DNA of 64,000 nucleotides from Cytobacillus massiliigabonensis (GTDB lineage Bacteria > Bacillota > Bacilli > Bacillales > Cytobacillaceae): the NCBI RefSeq assembly GCF_900199725.1, contig NZ_LT904902.1, forward strand, positions 1 to 64,000, written 5' to 3'. Below, piece after piece: positions 14,596-25,334 of this stretch. Both the position numbers and the translations under genes were made by a program. How positions within the stretch are numbered: position 1 is the first letter of the stretch; each line of letters opens with the position of its first letter. Below the pieces are notes generated by a model. The model ran no database searches. It was not told the DNA's origin and was given only the letters and a program-made list of their open reading frames with translations.

Positions 14596-15024
14596 ATGCA
14601 GCTAGAAGGTTGGTTTTTATGGTTTATCCTTTTTTGGATTGTCATATTTGCCGGTTCAATGGCGATTGGCGGTTTCTTTATGTTTAGGAAGTTTTTGAAG
14701 AAAATGCCGAAAGTAGACGGCAAGTCGGATATGGATTGGGAAGAGCATTATGTTAATAAAACTAAACATCTTTGGGGACAACCAGAAAAAAATTTACTAG
14801 AAGATTTAGTCAGTCCAGTTCCTGAATTATTTAGAGATGTAGCTCGTCACAAAATTGCAGGGAAAATTGGTGAGCTTGCCTTAAAGGAGAAAGCTGGGAA
14901 TATCGATCAGGATTTGGTCATTCGGGGGTACATTTTAGCCACACCAAAGAGAGATCATAAATTCTTGAGAAAAAAATTAACAGAAAATCAAATTAATATA
15001 ACACCATATGAACATCTATTTTAA
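14596..15024 (+). CDS. yneK: DUF2621 family membrane protein YneK
   Basis: The 142-residue protein has one N-terminal transmembrane helix (WFLWFILFWIVIFAGSMAIG) and a soluble domain with the conserved segment DWEEHYVNKTKHLWGQPEKN. This is the DUF2621 pattern of B. subtilis YneK, next to the ccdC gene there too. Function unknown; the context is cytochrome c maturation. ATG follows GTAGGTGAGAAC. It is the first host gene after the prophage and is intact. Confidence 0.85.
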   Translation: MQLEGWFLWFILFWIVIFAGSMAIGGFFMFRKFLKKMPKVDGKSDMDWEEHYVNKTKHLWGQPEKNLLEDLVSPVPELFRDVARHKIAGKIGELALKEKAGNIDQDLVIRGYILATPKRDHKFLRKKLTENQINITPYEHLF

Positions 15025-15060
15025 CCACTTCCTAAAGAGAGAAGTGGTTTTCTATTTTTA
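15023..15060 (+). terminator. Terminator of yneK
   Basis: AACCACTTC and GAAGTGGTT form a 9-bp stem around a 9-nt loop, followed by TTCTATTTTT. It overlaps the yneK stop codon. Confidence 0.8.
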
Positions 15061-15065
15061 CAAAT

Positions 15066-15092
15066 AAAAAAAGCCAACAATCTGCTGGCCTT
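15066..15092 (-). terminator. Terminator of ccdC
   Basis: On the minus strand GCCA...TGGC pairs closely with extra flanking A-U pairs, followed by TTTTTTT, just past the ccdC stop. It faces the yneK terminator. Confidence 0.7.
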
Positions 15093-15097
15093 ATTTT

Positions 15098-15589
15098 TTA
15101 TATAGTTTTATTCGGATTAATTGAACCAAAAAGTTCCTGCTGCAGTTTCTTAAAATTGATATACATCGCAATACGCCATGGAACAATCATTCCAAAGGCA
15201 AGGATCCAGAACATGCCGCTTAACTGACCATAGTCAATCGTCGAGCTTAAAATTAGCTTCCCAGCCATTCGAACAACTAGCAAGCCAATTAATATATATA
15301 GAAATGCTTTTGAACGCTTTAAATAAATATCTTTATCTCTAATTTCAAACTTAGAGGTTTTTATTAATAATATTGAAAACAGCATTCCTACTATTACTGC
15401 TTCTGCGATTTCCAATGGTGTAACACGAAAGTATGGAAATATGAACATGAGTGCACCTGTACTCATGAAAATTGGCGGTAAAATTATCTTCTTTGCAGTT
15501 GCTGGTTTTTTCGCTGCTTTCATTCGGATGAACATGGCGAAAATAGCCATGCAGATAGCGCCAATCGATGTAATAATAACATAGTTCAT
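15098..15589 (-). CDS. ccdC: CcdC-family integral membrane protein (YneJ)
   Basis: The 163-residue protein has five or so hydrophobic helices (for example ITSIGAICMAIFAMFIRMKA and FLYILIGLLVVRMAGKLILS). Its length, topology and place beside yneI and ccdA identify it as CcdC/YneJ. In B. subtilis ccdC lies in the ccdA-yneI-ccdC operon, but disruption there does not abolish cytochrome c synthesis, so its role is unclear. It is the last gene of the ccdA operon here as well. Confidence 0.85.
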   Translation of the reverse strand: MNYVIITSIGAICMAIFAMFIRMKAAKKPATAKKIILPPIFMSTGALMFIFPYFRVTPLEIAEAVIVGMLFSILLIKTSKFEIRDKDIYLKRSKAFLYILIGLLVVRMAGKLILSSTIDYGQLSGMFWILAFGMIVPWRIAMYINFKKLQQELFGSINPNKTI

Positions 15590-15662
15590 TACCTTTCATC
15601 CTTCATCCTTTATTTTCATCCTTCATTATATCCCATCTGAACAATTTGGGGAACTTAAAACA

Positions 15663-15722
15663 TAAAAAGCTAACTCCAAAAGGTCATTCATAAGTTTACA
15701 CTTATAGACCTTGAGTCAGCTT
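15663..15722 (-). terminator. Hairpin after yneI
   Basis: A long imperfect stem on the minus strand (AAGCTGACTCAAGGTC pairing with GACCTTTTGGAGTTAGCTT) ends in TTTTTATG. It lies between yneI and ccdC and could end part of the operon transcripts. Confidence 0.6.
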
Positions 15723-15728
15723 AAAACA

Positions 15729-16088
15729 TTAACTTAATACTCTATTTACAGCTTCCATAACTCGCCCTTCATCAAAAGGCTTAACGATAAAATCTTTTGC
15801 TCCTGCTTCGATCGCCTCAACAACCATTTTTTGCTGTCCCATTGCCGAACACATAATGACCTTCGCATTTGGATAATCCTTCTTAATTTCTTTTACTGCC
15901 TCAAGACCGCTCATTTCAGGCATGGTAATATCCATTGTAACTAAATCAGGATTTAGCTCACCATATAAACGGATTGCTTCTTTTCCTGTCTCCCCTTCTC
16001 CAACAATTTCATGGTTTGCCTTTTTAAGAATATTCGATAAAGTAATTCTCATAAATTTTGCGTCATCAATAATCAGAATTCTTGCCAT
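15729..16088 (-). CDS. yneI: CheY-like single-domain response regulator YneI (CcdB)
   Basis: The start chosen is the ATG (MARILIIDDAKFMRITLSNI) behind AAGGGGGAAACAGCG. The 119 residues form one receiver domain: acidic pair DD at 9-10, phospho-acceptor in DLVTMDITMPEMSG, conserved threonine/serine region MCSAMGQQ, and lysine in IVKPFDEGR. There is no output domain, so it acts through partners, as CheY does. It is located between ccdA and ccdC, as in B. subtilis where it is sometimes called CcdB. Confidence 0.88.
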   Translation of the reverse strand: MARILIIDDAKFMRITLSNILKKANHEIVGEGETGKEAIRLYGELNPDLVTMDITMPEMSGLEAVKEIKKDYPNAKVIMCSAMGQQKMVVEAIEAGAKDFIVKPFDEGRVMEAVNRVLS

Positions 16089-16269
16089 CGCTGTTTCCCC
16101 CTTGATCAATACAACGGAAGTCCTATCAATTATATCTGATTGACCCATAGAAAACTATTAAAAAGATAATAATATTAGATAAATGATAAAAAAGAACACA
16201 TATTTAAATATACCGAATATTTTATACAAATACAATTCTTATTATACGACAAATTTCGTCAAGCTTGAA

Positions 16270-16977
16270 TTAAAAACCTGTAAACCCTCCAAAAATCGGT
16301 GTAAGGATCGCAATAATCTTAGTCATCCAGTCAAAAAACAATACAATCCCCATTATCATCATTATATAACCGCCTATTTTCATAATCGTTCCGCTGTGCT
16401 TACGAATCCATTTCATCTTGCCAATGAAGAAGGAAAGGATAAAGAATGGAATGGCAAAGCCTAGAATATAAGCAACCATATAAAACATAGCTGAATTTGG
16501 ATTGGATGCTGCAAGTGAAATTACAGCTCCTAAAATAGGTCCTGTACACGGAGTCCAGCCTGCAGCAAAAGCCATACCGATCAAGGATGAACCAATTAGC
16601 CCAGAAGGCCGGTTTTTAAATTCAAATCTTCTTTCCTTTAATAAAAATTCTGGTTTAATAAACCCAACGATAAGCAAGCCAAAGAAAAAGATAAAAATTG
16701 CGCCAATCTGACGAATTAAATCTTGATAATCAACAAAGAAACTGCCTATAAAAGAAGTACCAAAACCGATTGCAATAAAAATAATTGAAAATCCAATTAG
16801 AAAGAAAAGTGTATGTAACATGCTGCGCCTTTGAAGCATCGCATTTTCTTCTTTCAGCTCACCAACAGACATTCCTGTTATATACGATAAGAAGGCTGGG
16901 TATAATGGTAAACAGCAAGGAGAAATAAAACTAAGAAAGCCAGCTGCTAACGCTAAAAATACATTTAAATCTGTCAT
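16270..16977 (-). CDS. ccdA: CcdA, thiol-disulfide membrane transporter for cytochrome c maturation
   Basis: The ATG behind AGGAGAGGTTAAAG gives 235 residues with six hydrophobic helices. The conserved cysteines are present: [20 protein letters not shown] in helix 1 and [16 protein letters not shown] in helix 4. CcdA/DsbD-type proteins move electrons from cytoplasmic thioredoxin to extracytoplasmic thiol proteins such as ResA, needed for haem attachment and for spore maturation. It starts the ccdA-yneI-ccdC cluster. Confidence 0.92.
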   Translation of the reverse strand: MTDLNVFLALAAGFLSFISPCCLPLYPAFLSYITGMSVGELKEENAMLQRRSMLHTLFFLIGFSIIFIAIGFGTSFIGSFFVDYQDLIRQIGAIFIFFFGLLIVGFIKPEFLLKERRFEFKNRPSGLIGSSLIGMAFAAGWTPCTGPILGAVISLAASNPNSAMFYMVAYILGFAIPFFILSFFIGKMKWIRKHSGTIMKIGGYIMMIMGIVLFFDWMTKIIAILTPIFGGFTGF

Positions 16978-17267
16978 CTTTAACCTCTCCTGTTTAAACT
17001 GAGTCTCCACTCATTCTAACAAATATGCTAATGAAAAGATAATGTTTAGATTTGAACAATTTGTGTCTGTTATAAACCGAAGAAAATATAAACTTGTAAA
17101 ATATTGTAGATATCGAAGAAGTTTCTTTTGAATTATTTCCCATAATTCGCTATACTATAGTAAATACTAACAATTTTTGTTAGAATCTTTCATGTTTTTA
17201 CATGGTTTTTTTCTGGAAACCTCTATGTAAGATCATTATGTTAAAAAGACTTGAAAGGAAATTGGCT

Positions 17268-17438
17268 GTGTCAAAACAAGATTTACTTACATTAATTGAA
17301 CAAAAGAGGCAGGAACTCATTCAAGTAGCTATGAAAAATGGATTTACCTCCTCACTAGCTATTAGAAATAGCCAAGAACTGGATAAATTATTGAATGAAT
17401 ATAATGATATTTTCAAAAAAAAAGTGTCTACACATTAG
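17268..17438 (+). CDS. Spo0E-family aspartyl-phosphate phosphatase, 56 aa
   Basis: The GTG start behind GAAAGGAAATTGGCT gives 56 residues, the usual size. The family signature SQELDKLLNEY is present, following a first helix (LLTLIEQKRQELIQVAMKNG). Spo0E-type proteins dephosphorylate Spo0A~P and hold back sporulation. Its place next to ccdA and before tkt suggests the YnzD-type member, but paralogues are hard to separate, so no symbol is given. Confidence 0.85.
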   Translation: MSKQDLLTLIEQKRQELIQVAMKNGFTSSLAIRNSQELDKLLNEYNDIFKKKVSTH

Positions 17439-17440
17439 AA

Positions 17441-17481
17441 AAACCAGCAACGGTCATATAACCTTGCTGGTTTCTTTTTTT
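17441..17481 (+). terminator. Terminator of the Spo0E-like gene
   Basis: AAACCAGCAA pairs with TTGCTGGTTT over a 13-nt loop, followed by CTTTTTTT. It faces the end of the ABC exporter genes and may serve both. Confidence 0.85.
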
Positions 17482-17506
17482 ATATTCACTTAGATTCCAT
17501 GCTCCC

Positions 17507-19303
17507 CTATCCTCCAACTACATCTTCCACTCGATCTTCCAACCCATTTTGCAGCAGGTACATTTTATGGTATAATCCGCGCTTTGCCAAGAGCTGTTGG
17601 TGATTGCCTCTCTCTACAATTTCTCCTTGATGAAGGACAAGAATGAGCTCCGCATCCTGAATCGTCGATAGACGGTGAGCAATCGCGATTGTGGTCCGCC
17701 CTTTTCTCATCTTCGCTAAGGCAAGCTGAATTGCCTCTTCAGTCTCTGTATCGATATTAGCTGTTGCCTCGTCTAGAACAAGGATTTTCGGGTTAGCAGC
17801 AATTGTCCGGGCAAATGCAAGAAGCTGTCTTTGTCCACTAGAAAAAGTAGCACCCCTCTCTACAACCTGATGATTATATCCATCATCCAATTTTTCAATA
17901 AATAAATGTGCCTGCACAAACTGTGCTGCAGCTTCAATTTCCTCGTTTGTCATGTCCTGATTGTGAAGGCGGATATTATCCTTAATTGTCCCAAAAAAGA
18001 TGAATGGATCTTGTAAAACCAGGCCCATTTTTGCTCTTAAATCATCTTTGGAATATGTTTTAATGGATTGCCCATCAATTAAAATCTCTCCTCTTTCAAA
18101 CTCATAAAAACGCATCATTAGATTAATAATGGAGCTTTTTCCGCTCCCCGTATGTCCAACCAATGCGACGGTCTCACCAGGTCTAGCTGTAAAGGAAATG
18201 TTTTTCAGGACATCCCTTTTATGATCATATGAAAAACTGACATTGCGAAATTCAATTTCCCCAGATGTGATGCTGCTATTTTCATTTGATTCTTGTACAG
18301 GAGCAAGCTCCGTTTCATCCATAACCTTAAATACTCTAGATGCAGCTACAATCGCCTGCTGGTACATGGAGAGACGCTGCATCATATTATTTACTGGCTC
18401 AAAAAAACGGTCCAAATAGCTAATAAATGCGTATAGAACACCAATTTCAACAGGACTGTTAAATGATGTTATCCCAAAGAAACTCAGGATAAGTATAATG
18501 GCAAAAACATAAACCAAATCAATAGCTGGTCTTAATAATAAACCATCAATCTTAATATTCCGCATTCCTGCCTGATAGTGCTGATCATTAATTTCTGCAA
18601 ATTCCTTTCGCAATCTTTTCTCTTGCCGAAACACTTGAATGATCGCCATCCCTTGTAGCGATTCACTCAGCTTTGCATTTAGCTGGCTCAGTCTTTCCCT
18701 TAGGTCCTGATAAAAAATTGAACTATATTTTCGATAGGCTCTCATGATGAGAAAAAGAAGCGGCAAGATCACTAAACAAAATAGGGCCAGTTTAACATTT
18801 AAAATAAACATAGCAATAAATATCCCAATAATTAGAAAAGCACCTTGAATAAAAGTAACTAAAACACTGACAAACATGTCTTTAATCGCTTCTGTATCAT
18901 TCGTAACTCGGGAGACAATACTTCCAGCTGGTGTTTTATCAAAATATTTTAATCCAAGAGCCTGAACTTTCGAAAATACATCTACACGAAGCTGCTGGAT
19001 AATTTTTAGTGCAATCTCCTGAAACTTGAGCAATTGAAAATAGGAAACAAGCACGTTCATAATTTGTATACCGATAAATGCTGCTCCTAAAGCAAAAATT
19101 GGTTCAAAAATAAGTGTTCTTGGGGTTAAATAATCATCAATAAAGATTTTGATTAATATCGGACCCAATATATCTCCAGCTGTTGTAAGCAGGAGCAAAA
19201 TAAATGCGAGTATAATTGTTTTCATATGCGGCTTCGTATAGGAAAGAAGGCGAAAAAGAACTTGCCGCTGGTCTTTTCCCTTTATTACCGTCGTCTTTTC
19301 CAT
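17507..19303 (-). CDS. yheH: ABC multidrug exporter half-transporter, canonical NBD (YheH/BmrD-like)
   Basis: The 598 residues comprise an N-terminal six-helix exporter domain (about 25-310) and an ABC ATPase: Walker A GHTGSGKSS, signature FSSGQRQ (departing from LSGGQ), Walker B ILVLDEATANID with an intact glutamate, and the switch histidine in IAHRLST. It pairs with the product of the gene directly upstream, in the style of heterodimeric exporters such as BmrCD or TM287/288. The degenerate signature here belongs with the altered Walker B of the partner, so one nucleotide site of the pair should be weakly active. Substrates cannot be predicted. Confidence 0.85.
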   Translation of the reverse strand: MEKTTVIKGKDQRQVLFRLLSYTKPHMKTIILAFILLLLTTAGDILGPILIKIFIDDYLTPRTLIFEPIFALGAAFIGIQIMNVLVSYFQLLKFQEIALKIIQQLRVDVFSKVQALGLKYFDKTPAGSIVSRVTNDTEAIKDMFVSVLVTFIQGAFLIIGIFIAMFILNVKLALFCLVILPLLFLIMRAYRKYSSIFYQDLRERLSQLNAKLSESLQGMAIIQVFRQEKRLRKEFAEINDQHYQAGMRNIKIDGLLLRPAIDLVYVFAIILILSFFGITSFNSPVEIGVLYAFISYLDRFFEPVNNMMQRLSMYQQAIVAASRVFKVMDETELAPVQESNENSSITSGEIEFRNVSFSYDHKRDVLKNISFTARPGETVALVGHTGSGKSSIINLMMRFYEFERGEILIDGQSIKTYSKDDLRAKMGLVLQDPFIFFGTIKDNIRLHNQDMTNEEIEAAAQFVQAHLFIEKLDDGYNHQVVERGATFSSGQRQLLAFARTIAANPKILVLDEATANIDTETEEAIQLALAKMRKGRTTIAIAHRLSTIQDAELILVLHQGEIVERGNHQQLLAKRGLYHKMYLLQNGLEDRVEDVVGG

Positions 19304-19306
19304 TGT

Positions 19307-21055
19307 TTATCCTCCATGCTCCACAAGTTCTTCTAGCTGCTGATGCAGATACATATCTTTATACCATCCATTTTCCAGCATTAATTTCTCATGTGTGCCT
19401 CTTTGAATAATTTTCCCTTCATCAAGTACAAGAATCAGATTAGCATGCTGGATTGCACTTAAACGATGTGCGGTAATAATCGTCGTTTTGCCTTCCCTAT
19501 TCTGTTTTAATGCATGTAGAATCTCCTCTTCTGTTTTTGCATCGACTGCTGATAAGGAGTCATCTAATATTAAAACTTCTGGATTCATGATCAATGCCCT
19601 AGCAATGGATATTCTTTGCTTTTGACCGCCAGATAAGGAAACACCTCTTTCTCCAACTACAGTATCATAACCATCACTAAATTGAAGAATGTCTTCATGA
19701 ATATTTGCTGTTCTTGCAGCTTCAAATATTTTATCAATCGCTGCATCAGGATTTGAAAAAGCTATATTTTCAGCAACTGTCGCAGAAAATAAGAAATGAT
19801 CCTGCGGAACATACCCAATTGCTTCCCGAAGCTTTTCTAACTGATACTGGAATAAGGAATGACCACCGAAGTGAATGGTCCCTTTATACCCTTCAAACTC
19901 TCGTATGATTAATTTTAATAACGTTGTTTTACCTGCCCCAGTCTTTCCTACTATGCCTAACGTCTCACCTTTTTTTAAGGTAAAATGAATATCCCTTAGA
20001 AGAGGCTCGTTTTCATCAGGGTAGGAAAATTCTGATACATTAAATTCAATATCTCCGCTTGGAACAATCTCAATCGAGTTTTCTTCATCGATTATGTCTG
20101 CTTTTTCTGCAAGAAGCGCAGTCACACGATCGTTCGATGCACGCCCTCTCTCAACAATATTAAATAGCCATCCAAATGCAAGCATCGGCCAAATGAGGAG
20201 TCCTAAATAGGTTGTAAATGAAACAAGCTGACCAACCGTTAATTCATCGTTTAGCACATATTTTGCACCAAATGCAATCGAGAGGAAATAAGAAATGCCA
20301 ACAATAAGGGAGATCGTCGGATCAAATAAAGAATCAATTCTGGCTACAGATATATTTTTCTGAACAACATCTTCCGATAGTTTGCGGAAATCCTCTATAT
20401 CCTCATTCTCTTGTCCAAATGTCTTAATTACTTTAATGCCGGTCACACTTTCCTGCGTTTTATCATTAAGAGAAGAGAATGCCTCTTGTGCTTTATGGAA
20501 TTTCTTGTGCAGCATCGTCCCATACCAGCTTGTTAAAATGGCCATTAACGGCATCGGTATTAAGGCAATTAATGTCAACTTCCAGCTGATCGTTGTTGCC
20601 ATAGCGATAATTACAAAGCCGCCTGTTGCTAGAGAATCAACTAAAGTTAAAACACCAGAACCTGCAGTTTGCTGAATTGCCTGTAAATCATTCGTTGCAT
20701 GTGCCATCAAATCGCCCACACGCTTTTTTTGATAGAAGGATTGGGACATATTTGTAAAATGCTGATACAGCTTGTTCCTTAATTGCCTTGACAATTTTAC
20801 TGCAGATCCAAAAATCATTATTCGCCAATAATAACGAAGGATGTATAAGGTGGCAGCTGAAATAATTAATACCCCGATCCAAGTAAGCATAATCTTAGCC
20901 GTTAGTGTATCATTTTTAATATGGTCAACAAAGATTCCAATCACTTTAGGCGGAATTAGCTGTAGAAATGCTACAAATAAAAGAAGGACAATTCCCGTCA
21001 AATACGCTTTCTTCTCCTGCTTAAAAAACCACATTAAATCTAAAAATACTTTCAT
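19307..21055 (-). CDS. yheI: ABC multidrug exporter half-transporter with degenerate Walker B (YheI/BmrC-like)
   Basis: The start is the ATG 8 nt behind GGAGG; an ATG two codons earlier sits too close to the ribosome binding site. The 582-residue protein has six helices (starting FFKQEKKAYLTGIVLLLFVA) and an ABC domain with Walker A GKTGAGKTT, intact LSGGQKQ, and Walker B VLILDDSLSAVD where aspartate replaces the catalytic glutamate. This is the BmrC-type half of a heterodimer. Only 3 bp separate it from the canonical half. In B. subtilis bmrCD is controlled through an upstream leader; I see no matching leader ORF here. Confidence 0.85.
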   Translation of the reverse strand: MKVFLDLMWFFKQEKKAYLTGIVLLLFVAFLQLIPPKVIGIFVDHIKNDTLTAKIMLTWIGVLIISAATLYILRYYWRIMIFGSAVKLSRQLRNKLYQHFTNMSQSFYQKKRVGDLMAHATNDLQAIQQTAGSGVLTLVDSLATGGFVIIAMATTISWKLTLIALIPMPLMAILTSWYGTMLHKKFHKAQEAFSSLNDKTQESVTGIKVIKTFGQENEDIEDFRKLSEDVVQKNISVARIDSLFDPTISLIVGISYFLSIAFGAKYVLNDELTVGQLVSFTTYLGLLIWPMLAFGWLFNIVERGRASNDRVTALLAEKADIIDEENSIEIVPSGDIEFNVSEFSYPDENEPLLRDIHFTLKKGETLGIVGKTGAGKTTLLKLIIREFEGYKGTIHFGGHSLFQYQLEKLREAIGYVPQDHFLFSATVAENIAFSNPDAAIDKIFEAARTANIHEDILQFSDGYDTVVGERGVSLSGGQKQRISIARALIMNPEVLILDDSLSAVDAKTEEEILHALKQNREGKTTIITAHRLSAIQHANLILVLDEGKIIQRGTHEKLMLENGWYKDMYLHQQLEELVEHGG

Positions 21056-21219
21056 GCTCATGTCCTCCGTGATAGTAGATAGAACCAATACAAAATCCAT
21101 AAATTCGTACACATTAACTGAATCATGTACTCATTTTAAATTTTCTGTACAGAAAATTAGATAACTTTAATAGTTTATCAAATATTGAAAAAATAAGGAA
21201 GATTTTTATATTAGTTTAT

Positions 21220-21251
21220 AAAAAAAGAAAAAGCACCCTGCAAGAGTGCTT
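21220..21251 (-). terminator. Terminator of yneF
   Basis: Minus-strand AAGCACTCT and AGGGTGCTT pair around TTGC and are followed by TTTTCTTTTTT, just beyond yneF. Confidence 0.85.
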
Positions 21252-21259
21252 GTACACCA

Positions 21260-21472
21260 TTATTTTGTTTGCTTGTTCATGGCGTTCATCATTTGGTTGA
21301 TTTTCTTTTGTGAAGGCTTTTGGCCCATTTGCATCATCATCATTTTTAACATTTGTTCATTGATTGGCGGATTTTTCTTTAAATAGCTCATCATATACTT
21401 TCGAGCAATGAAAAATCCTAGTGCTATTCCGGCAAGCAGTGCAAGAATACCGACTAGAATATAAGTCCACAT
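21260..21472 (-). CDS. yneF: UPF0154 membrane protein YneF
   Basis: The 70-residue protein has one N-terminal helix ([20 protein letters not shown]) followed by the family's conserved block [20 protein letters not shown] and a lysine/glutamine-rich tail. It is a typical YneF and is located between sirA and the exporter genes, as near tkt in B. subtilis. Function unknown. Confidence 0.92.
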   Translation of the reverse strand: MWTYILVGILALLAGIALGFFIARKYMMSYLKKNPPINEQMLKMMMMQMGQKPSQKKINQMMNAMNKQTK

Positions 21473-21560
21473 ATAAAACTTCCTCCTTCATGTTGTCTAC
21501 CATACAGTGTACTAAACCAAAGGTTATTATACAATATTTGCTTCATATTTTCTTCTATTT

Positions 21561-21998
21561 TTAGACGAATTTTCTTTCTTTAATTGGTTTTAGCCAACCA
21601 TAGCGGTGATGTTCAAGGTCAATAGCCAGAAATGAAGACTCACTTTTCCTTAATACTTCAAAAAAAATCGTTTCGGCATCATAGTTTCCGCTTGCCTCTA
21701 ATATTAAGGATTGATCATTGACCTCAAGTTTTGCATTGCTTCTTTTTCCCATTTTTATATAGTATGCACCTTTTTTTACGAGAAAATCATTTTTTCTATA
21801 TAATTGTTGATTGACGTATTGATGAAGTTTTAATCCCGGTATCGGTTTTGTAATATATTGAATCTGCTTAGCTAAGATCGACTTCAATGCACCGGATGAT
21901 TCCTCATACTCCTGAAATAACTGAAAAAACATCTTTTCCCTGCCAAAATAATGGGAAGCAAACTCCTCTTCAATTAAATACAATTGATAAGCTCTCAT
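21561..21998 (-). CDS. sirA: SirA, sporulation inhibitor of replication
   Basis: The first methionine with a suitable ribosome binding site (GAAGGAGAGGTTTGG) gives 145 residues beginning MRAYQLYLIEEEFASHYFGR, which matches the conserved N-terminus of SirA (YneE). SirA is made under Spo0A control and binds DnaA domain I to block new rounds of replication as sporulation starts. It is downstream of tkt, as in B. subtilis. Confidence 0.88.
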   Translation of the reverse strand: MRAYQLYLIEEEFASHYFGREKMFFQLFQEYEESSGALKSILAKQIQYITKPIPGLKLHQYVNQQLYRKNDFLVKKGAYYIKMGKRSNAKLEVNDQSLILEASGNYDAETIFFEVLRKSESSFLAIDLEHHRYGWLKPIKERKFV

Positions 21999-22142
21999 CC
22001 AAACCTCTCCTTCCGGGACAACCCCCTTTCTTCCTATTATAATGACCATTCACAAAACATTCTGTCTGTTGATGGCGAAAATATCCTCTTGTTTTGTCGA
22101 AAATCAAGTATTCACAATATTGCTAAAGAAGGTAAAGCAATT

Positions 22143-22175
22143 AAAAGGGAAGAGCAATTGTCGCTCTTCCCTTTT
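22143..22175 (-). terminator. Terminator of tkt
   Basis: Minus-strand AAAAGGGAAGAGC pairs with GCTCTTCCCTTTT around a 7-nt loop. The oligo-T end is part of the stem itself. Confidence 0.85.
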
Positions 22176-22181
22176 CAATGA

Positions 22182-24188
22182 TTAATTTTTCAATAATGCT
22201 TTTACTCGGGAAACAACATTGCCAACAGAGAAGCCATACTCCTCCATTACTTTTTCACCAGGTGCAGATGCCCCGAATTGATCGATGGCAATTACATCCC
22301 CTTCATCCCCGGCATATCGATGCCATCCAAGTGAAGAACCCATTTCAATTGCTAATCTTTTCTTCACATCTTTCGGGATAACACTTTCTTTATACTCTTT
22401 TGACTGGGCCTCGAAGCGGTCCCAAGATGGCATACTTATAACAGAAGCATTGATATTTTCAAGTGCTAAAGCCTTTTGGGCTTCAACAGCCAAATTTACT
22501 TCTGAACCAGCGGCAATTAATAATACATCAGCTTTCTCCTTGCCAGCTGGTGAGACAACATACCCACCTTTAGAAACGCCATCATACGCATGATCTTTTG
22601 TTTCTTTTAAAGTTGGCAGATCTTGACGTGAAAGTACTAATGCCGTTGGCTTATCTGTTGATTCAACAGCTAGCTTCCATGCTGCAGCTGTTTCATTCCC
22701 ATCCGCAGGTCGAATAACAGATAAATTAGGCATTGCGCGTAATGCAGCTAGTTGTTCGATTGGTTCATGTGTTGGACCATCTTCACCAACAGCAATACTA
22801 TCATGAGTAAATACATAAGTAACTGGAAGCTTCATTAATGCAGCAAGTCTTATTGCAGGACGCAGATAATCAGAGAATACGAAGAATGTTCCTCCAAATA
22901 CATTCAGTCCACCATGTAAAGCCATTCCATTTAATGCAGCACCCATCGCAAATTCACGAACACCAAACCAAATATTTTTTCCGTCAAACGATTCAGGAGT
23001 AAAATCTTTTTGCCCTTTTATCATCGTTTTATTAGATCCAGCAAGGTCAGCAGATCCGCCAATAAATGAAGGCAAATTCTTAGCAATGCTATTTAATGCT
23101 TCTCCTGATGAAGCACGGCTAGCAAGGCTTTTCCCTTCTTCATACACAGGAATATCTTTATCCCAGCCCTCAGGAAGCTCTCCTTGTATCGCTTGATCGA
23201 GCTGAGCACCTAATTCAGGATACTCACTTTTATATTGAGCAAACATATCATTCCATTCTTGCTCTTTCTTTTCGCCTTGCTCTACCACTTGTTTTCTAAA
23301 ATGCACATAAACCTCTTCTGGAATATGGAAATCTTCCTCGAATGTCCATTTATAAGCTTCTTTCGTTAATTTCAATTCATCAGCACCAAGTGGAGCACCA
23401 TGTACATCTGATTTACCAGATTTATTTGGGGATCCATACCCAATTATTGTCTTTACCTCAATAAGGGTTGGACGGCTTTCATCTTGCTTTGCTTCTTCAA
23501 TTGCTTTTGCGATTTCTGAAAGATCATTTCCATCTTCAACTTTTAAATATTGCCAGCCATATGAGGTAAAACGCTGGGCAACACTTTCCGAGAATGATTT
23601 GTCTAGGTCACCATCAAGTGAAATGTCATTTGAATCATAAAGGACAACTAATCGTCCAAGCTTTAAATGTCCTGCCAGTGATGCAGCTTCAGCAGAAACA
23701 CCTTCCATTAAATCTCCATCTCCACAAATGCTGTATGTATAATGATCAACAATATTCATATTGTCTTTATTGTATACGGCTGCCAAATGTCTTTCAGCCA
23801 TTGCCATACCAACAGACATGGCAATACCTTGACCAAGAGGACCTGTAGTTGCGTCTACACCAGGTGTATGACCGAACTCAGGATGCCCTGGGGTTTTGCT
23901 TCCCCATTGCCTAAAACCTTTTATATCTTCCATTGATACATCATAACCAGAAAGGTGTAACAGGCTATATAGAAGCATAGAGCCATGTCCAGCTGATAAT
24001 ACAAAACGGTCACGGTTAAACCAGTTTGGATTTTTAGGATTATGATTCATAAACCGAGTCCAAAGCGTGTACGCCATTGGTGCAGCTCCCATAGGCATAC
24101 CTGGATGCCCGGAATTTGCCTTTTCAATCGCATCAATAGACAATGTACGAATCGAGGTTATTGATAAAGCATCATTTTGATCAAACAT
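22182..24188 (-). CDS. tkt: Transketolase
   Basis: The 668-residue enzyme moves two-carbon ketol units in the pentose phosphate pathway, using thiamine diphosphate. The N-terminal domain carries [20 protein letters not shown] and the TPP/Mg motif [18 protein letters not shown]; the pyrimidine-domain region [13 protein letters not shown] and the substrate histidine region [18 protein letters not shown] are present. The start chosen is the ATG after AGAGGATGTTTTTA. Gene order with ynzC, sirA and yneF matches B. subtilis. Confidence 0.96.
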   Translation of the reverse strand: MFDQNDALSITSIRTLSIDAIEKANSGHPGMPMGAAPMAYTLWTRFMNHNPKNPNWFNRDRFVLSAGHGSMLLYSLLHLSGYDVSMEDIKGFRQWGSKTPGHPEFGHTPGVDATTGPLGQGIAMSVGMAMAERHLAAVYNKDNMNIVDHYTYSICGDGDLMEGVSAEAASLAGHLKLGRLVVLYDSNDISLDGDLDKSFSESVAQRFTSYGWQYLKVEDGNDLSEIAKAIEEAKQDESRPTLIEVKTIIGYGSPNKSGKSDVHGAPLGADELKLTKEAYKWTFEEDFHIPEEVYVHFRKQVVEQGEKKEQEWNDMFAQYKSEYPELGAQLDQAIQGELPEGWDKDIPVYEEGKSLASRASSGEALNSIAKNLPSFIGGSADLAGSNKTMIKGQKDFTPESFDGKNIWFGVREFAMGAALNGMALHGGLNVFGGTFFVFSDYLRPAIRLAALMKLPVTYVFTHDSIAVGEDGPTHEPIEQLAALRAMPNLSVIRPADGNETAAAWKLAVESTDKPTALVLSRQDLPTLKETKDHAYDGVSKGGYVVSPAGKEKADVLLIAAGSEVNLAVEAQKALALENINASVISMPSWDRFEAQSKEYKESVIPKDVKKRLAIEMGSSLGWHRYAGDEGDVIAIDQFGASAPGEKVMEEYGFSVGNVVSRVKALLKN

Positions 24189-24358
24189 TAAAAACATCCT
24201 CTCTACGAGTAATTATTACTCTTATAATAATATAGACAGCGCCATCTATATTCAATAAATTGTATCATAACCTAGTAAAAAAGCTGATTTATTTATATTT
24301 TGTCACTTTTACGCAACCCTATGTAAAGAAGGAATACAAATCAAATGTATTCCTCCGA

Positions 24359-24589
24359 TTAATGAAGATTCTTTTTTTGAACTTCTTTAAGCTTTTTAGG
24401 TGTAACATCATTGCCATTTGGGTCAACAATAGTAACACCTTTTAAAGTATTAAACATAGAAGAACGAAACGTCTCTAAATACTCCCTGCGTAGGGAAGAT
24501 TGCTCCTTTGCTTCTTGTTCAGTTAGACCTGTTTCTTTCGCTTTCTTTGCCAAAACATTTATACGATTAAGCTTTTCTTTAGGCAGCAT
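24359..24589 (-). CDS. ynzC: DUF896 family protein YnzC
   Basis: The 76-residue protein has the DUF896 helical hairpin: LNRINVLAKKAKETGLTEQE followed by EQSSLRREYLETFRSS and the tail VTIVDPNGNDVTPKKLKEVQ. B. subtilis YnzC is part of the SOS operon after yneB. Function unknown. It lies 75 bp from yneB, same strand. Confidence 0.92.
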   Translation of the reverse strand: MLPKEKLNRINVLAKKAKETGLTEQEAKEQSSLRREYLETFRSSMFNTLKGVTIVDPNGNDVTPKKLKEVQKKNLH

Positions 24590-24663
24590 AGTTAGGCTCC
24601 TTTATTTTTTATCAGTAAACTCAACTGCCATAATACTAAAAATGCCCCCTTTTGACAAGAAGT

Positions 24664-25329
<666 letters not shown>

Positions 25330-25334
25330 CTAAT

